From Candidatus Pacearchaeota archaeon (lineage in GTDB: Archaea; Nanobdellota; Nanobdellia; Pacearchaeales; GW2011-AR1): a stretch of 14,297 bases of DNA. Within the stretch, counting starts at the first letter, position 1. Each line of letters begins with the position of its first letter. Positions 12,361-14,297 of this stretch are shown in pieces. A program made the translations under genes and the position numbers. Location: the NCBI GenBank assembly GCA_003693875.1, contig RFLO01000026.1, positions 1 through 14,297 on the forward strand, read 5' to 3'. Below the pieces are notes generated by a model, which was given only the letters and a program-made list of their open reading frames with translations, was not told where the DNA came from and searched no databases.

Positions 12361-14297
12361 TTTTCATTTTTGGTTTTTTTATTTATTAAACCTTTCTGTT
12401 TAAGTTCTTTATACTTATCACAATACTTTATGACCGCTATGATAAAACCGGCATGACTCCATGTCAGAGGTGCAACGGATAATGGGTTGCCGTTGAAGGG
12501 ATTTACTTGTTCAGACAATACTCCTGATGGGAGGGCTTTTGACTTTACCCAGTATATTAACTCTTTTGCTTTCTTTAAGTCAGAGATTTTTTTTGCTTTA
12601 GCTATGTAATATTCAGCGAGCCAGAGGGTTGAGATAAACCAAGGGTTTGGGGTGTTACTTGAATGAATTTTGTAATACATGTCATTTTCATAACGAAAAA
12701 GTCCCCCACAGGATTCGCACCAAAGTTTTGATACGGTCAGTTTAGCAGTCTTATCAAGTCGGGAGTCATCAATGTCCACTATTCCGTATTCAAAGAGACC
12801 GTAAAGGGTGCTGATATCTACTGTAAGGTCGCGGACAATTTTTCCGTCTTCGTAGCGAATTCCTTTGATGAAAGTTCCGCTATTCTCGTCGAAGAGGTAT
12901 TTTAGGATAGCTCCTTTTACTTCCTTTGCAGCAAGAAGATATCTTTTGCTGTCTTTTTTTGTTCCAAACTCTTTTGCAAATTTTGAAGCAGCGCAAAGTC
13001 CCGCGTAAACTGTTGATGAAGTGAATGTATGAACTCCAAGCTTTTCCTCCCATAAGTCATAGGATTCTTTTGGAAGCTTAGTATCTTTATCACGGAAGCT
13101 TTCTAAGAAGTCTGCAGCTTTTTTAACGAATTTATGATAAAATTCTCTCATTTTCTTTTTATCTTGGTGGCTTTTGAAATGTTTCCATAGGGCGTCAAGG
13201 ACAAGGGCAGTTTCGTCTTCTTGTATTGGAAGTTGGAGTTTATCTCCTTTAACCCATGGGTGCCAAGAACTTCCAAGTGAGCCGTCTGGCCGGTATTTGT
13301 GAAGAAGGTAACCTTCTGAACTTAAGACACTTGTGCAGAACTTAAAAAAACGGTCGGTTATTTCATGTTGGCCAATTCTATCAAGGGAGCGGCTGATAAG
13401 AGCACCATCTCTTGGCCACATATAGCTGTAGGTATCTTCTTTCCTTCTGAAGACATGGGTGTCATTGGCTGCTATAATCGCTCCGTGGGAATCAGTTTGA
13501 GCCCGGATAATTAGAAGAGATCTTTTAAAGAGCTCTTTTGTTCTAGAATCAAGGTCAAAAAAATTAATGAGTTTTTTGTTAACCCAATTGCTCCAAAACT
13601 TGGAAGTTTCTTCGATTAAAGCCTTGCAGGATTTGTTTTTTATAGAATTTAAGAGGTCGCATACTTCCCTGTACTTTTTGCCTACACAAATCCAGTAATC
13701 TGCAGTCTTTTTTTCTTTTGGTCCAATAGAAAATGAAAATCCAATAACAGAATCAACCGAACCGTGCTCTATTGGATTCTTGCTTAGAACCCCATCTTCT
13801 GCATCTTTGTAGGTTCCAATTTTTCCTCCAACTTCTGCTTCTCCTGTTGCATAATCCTCAAAATTTTTTCCGTCAATTGAGCCGCCAATAAGAAGGTATC
13901 GCTTCCCTTTGTAACTGATAAGAACATTCATTCTTGGGTCATAGAAAACTGTGTCTCCTATGTTGTTTTCGGAGATGTTGAAATGTTGAGCAATAAAGAG
14001 TTTTAGGTCGCGCCTGCGGTTGTCAAGATTTTCGATTACAATTTTTCTTAAGAAAATGTTCTCGTTAAAATGAACTGCCTCATTTATGTTAAGTTTCAGT
14101 TTCAGTTCCTTGTTAGTTGCACGAACATCACTTACAAGGGAGTCTTTCCGGTACTTTATATCGAGTTTCCAGGACGGGTCAGAAAGCCAAAAAAGCCGGT
14201 TTTTTTCAAAAATGCCAATACGATGAATTTTGCTTGAAACATGATTTTCTTGACCTACGTAGGGATAATAAAAATCTCTTATCTGGTGGCTTTTATC
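12357..14297 (-). CDS. GH15 glucoamylase-like glucan hydrolase, 5' end outside window
   Basis: The frame is open from the right edge of the window to the stop, 646 residues, so the Met at 13931 is internal and not the start. The visible beginning is the GH15 N-terminal beta-sandwich domain (IRDFYYPYVGQENH near the edge, then HRIGIFEKNRLFWLSDP). The (alpha/alpha)6 barrel follows: YSYMWPRDGALI, YDLWEEKLG with the expected acid Glu (codon 13049-13047), and LSEQVNPFNGNP with the expected base Glu (codon 12512-12510), closing in PLTWSHAGF. The enzyme should release glucose from alpha-glucan chain ends; glucodextranase or trehalase activity of GH15 relatives cannot be excluded. Prokaryotic members run about 650-680 residues, so only a few N-terminal residues are missing. 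Its stop overlaps the gap start, putting glucan breakdown in one operon with lower glycolysis. Confidence 0.94.
   Translation of the reverse strand, partial: DKSHQIRDFYYPYVGQENHVSSKIHRIGIFEKNRLFWLSDPSWKLDIKYRKDSLVSDVRATNKELKLKLNINEAVHFNENIFLRKIVIENLDNRRRDLKLFIAQHFNISENNIGDTVFYDPRMNVLISYKGKRYLLIGGSIDGKNFEDYATGEAEVGGKIGTYKDAEDGVLSKNPIEHGSVDSVIGFSFSIGPKEKKTADYWICVGKKYREVCDLLNSIKNKSCKALIEETSKFWSNWVNKKLINFFDLDSRTKELFKRSLLIIRAQTDSHGAIIAANDTHVFRRKEDTYSYMWPRDGALISRSLDRIGQHEITDRFFKFCTSVLSSEGYLLHKYRPDGSLGSSWHPWVKGDKLQLPIQEDETALVLDALWKHFKSHQDKKKMREFYHKFVKKAADFLESFRDKDTKLPKESYDLWEEKLGVHTFTSSTVYAGLCAASKFAKEFGTKKDSKRYLLAAKEVKGAILKYLFDENSGTFIKGIRYEDGKIVRDLTVDISTLYGLFEYGIVDIDDSRLDKTAKLTVSKLWCESCGGLFRYENDMYYKIHSSNTPNPWFISTLWLAEYYIAKAKKISDLKKAKELIYWVKSKALPSGVLSEQVNPFNGNPLSVAPLTWSHAGFIIAVIKYCDKYKELKQKGLINKKTKNEK

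Noticed and set aside
12043..12456. Plus-strand open frame spanning the gap/GH15 junction
   Set aside because: It is antisense to two well-supported genes and its sequence resembles no protein family.
12357..13931. GH15 gene starting at the Met codon at 13931
   Set aside because: The same frame stays open to the right window edge and encodes recognisable GH15 N-terminal domain sequence, so the gene continues beyond 14297.

Overview
The window comes from an AT-rich archaeon, most likely a small-genome DPANN-type lineage (Woesearchaeota/Pacearchaeota-like). That placement is inferred from gene content and not proven. Ribosomal protein uS10 is plainly of the archaeal/eukaryotic kind, most transcription units have a TATA box 24-28 bases before a start codon with no leader, and intergenic gaps are short.

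Left part (1-2302): a 3'-truncated, membrane-anchored thermonuclease diverges from uS10. uS10 is followed, with a stop/start overlap, by a DNPH1-type nucleotide N-hydrolase and then tRNA-Ser(GCU). A convergent RBBP9-like serine hydrolase comes next, then a complete SRP RNA gene. The SRP RNA has the invariant helix 8 but leaves no room for helix 6, so its layout is that of the large bacterial SRP RNA.

Middle (2303-7135): a coupled pair of unrecognised surface proteins (an exported, lysine-rich helical protein and a one-TM protein with an acidic tail), then a Cas4/RecB-like PD-(D/E)XK nuclease with a four-cysteine cluster. Convergent to it on the minus strand are thymidine kinase, a one-TM protein rich in N-glycosylation sequons, a ZIP metal transporter and an unknown 218-residue protein.

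Right part (7136-14297) is sugar-polymer and triose metabolism. On the plus strand a GT-B glycosyltransferase resembling glycogen synthase overlaps a GH57 glucanase. On the minus strand a GH15 glucoamylase (5' end outside the window), a bacterial-type (class I) GAPDH, phosphoglycerate kinase and a membrane-anchored Endonuc_Holl nuclease form a tightly packed operon. Together these genes suggest that the cell makes and breaks an alpha-glucan and feeds the glucose, or draws it, through lower glycolysis. The GAPDH lacks the aspartate that normally selects NAD, which hints at NADP use.

A second theme is nucleotide salvage: thermonuclease, DNPH1-like hydrolase, thymidine kinase and two further nucleases lie within 10 kb. 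I saw no CRISPR array, insertion sequence, integrase or attachment site.
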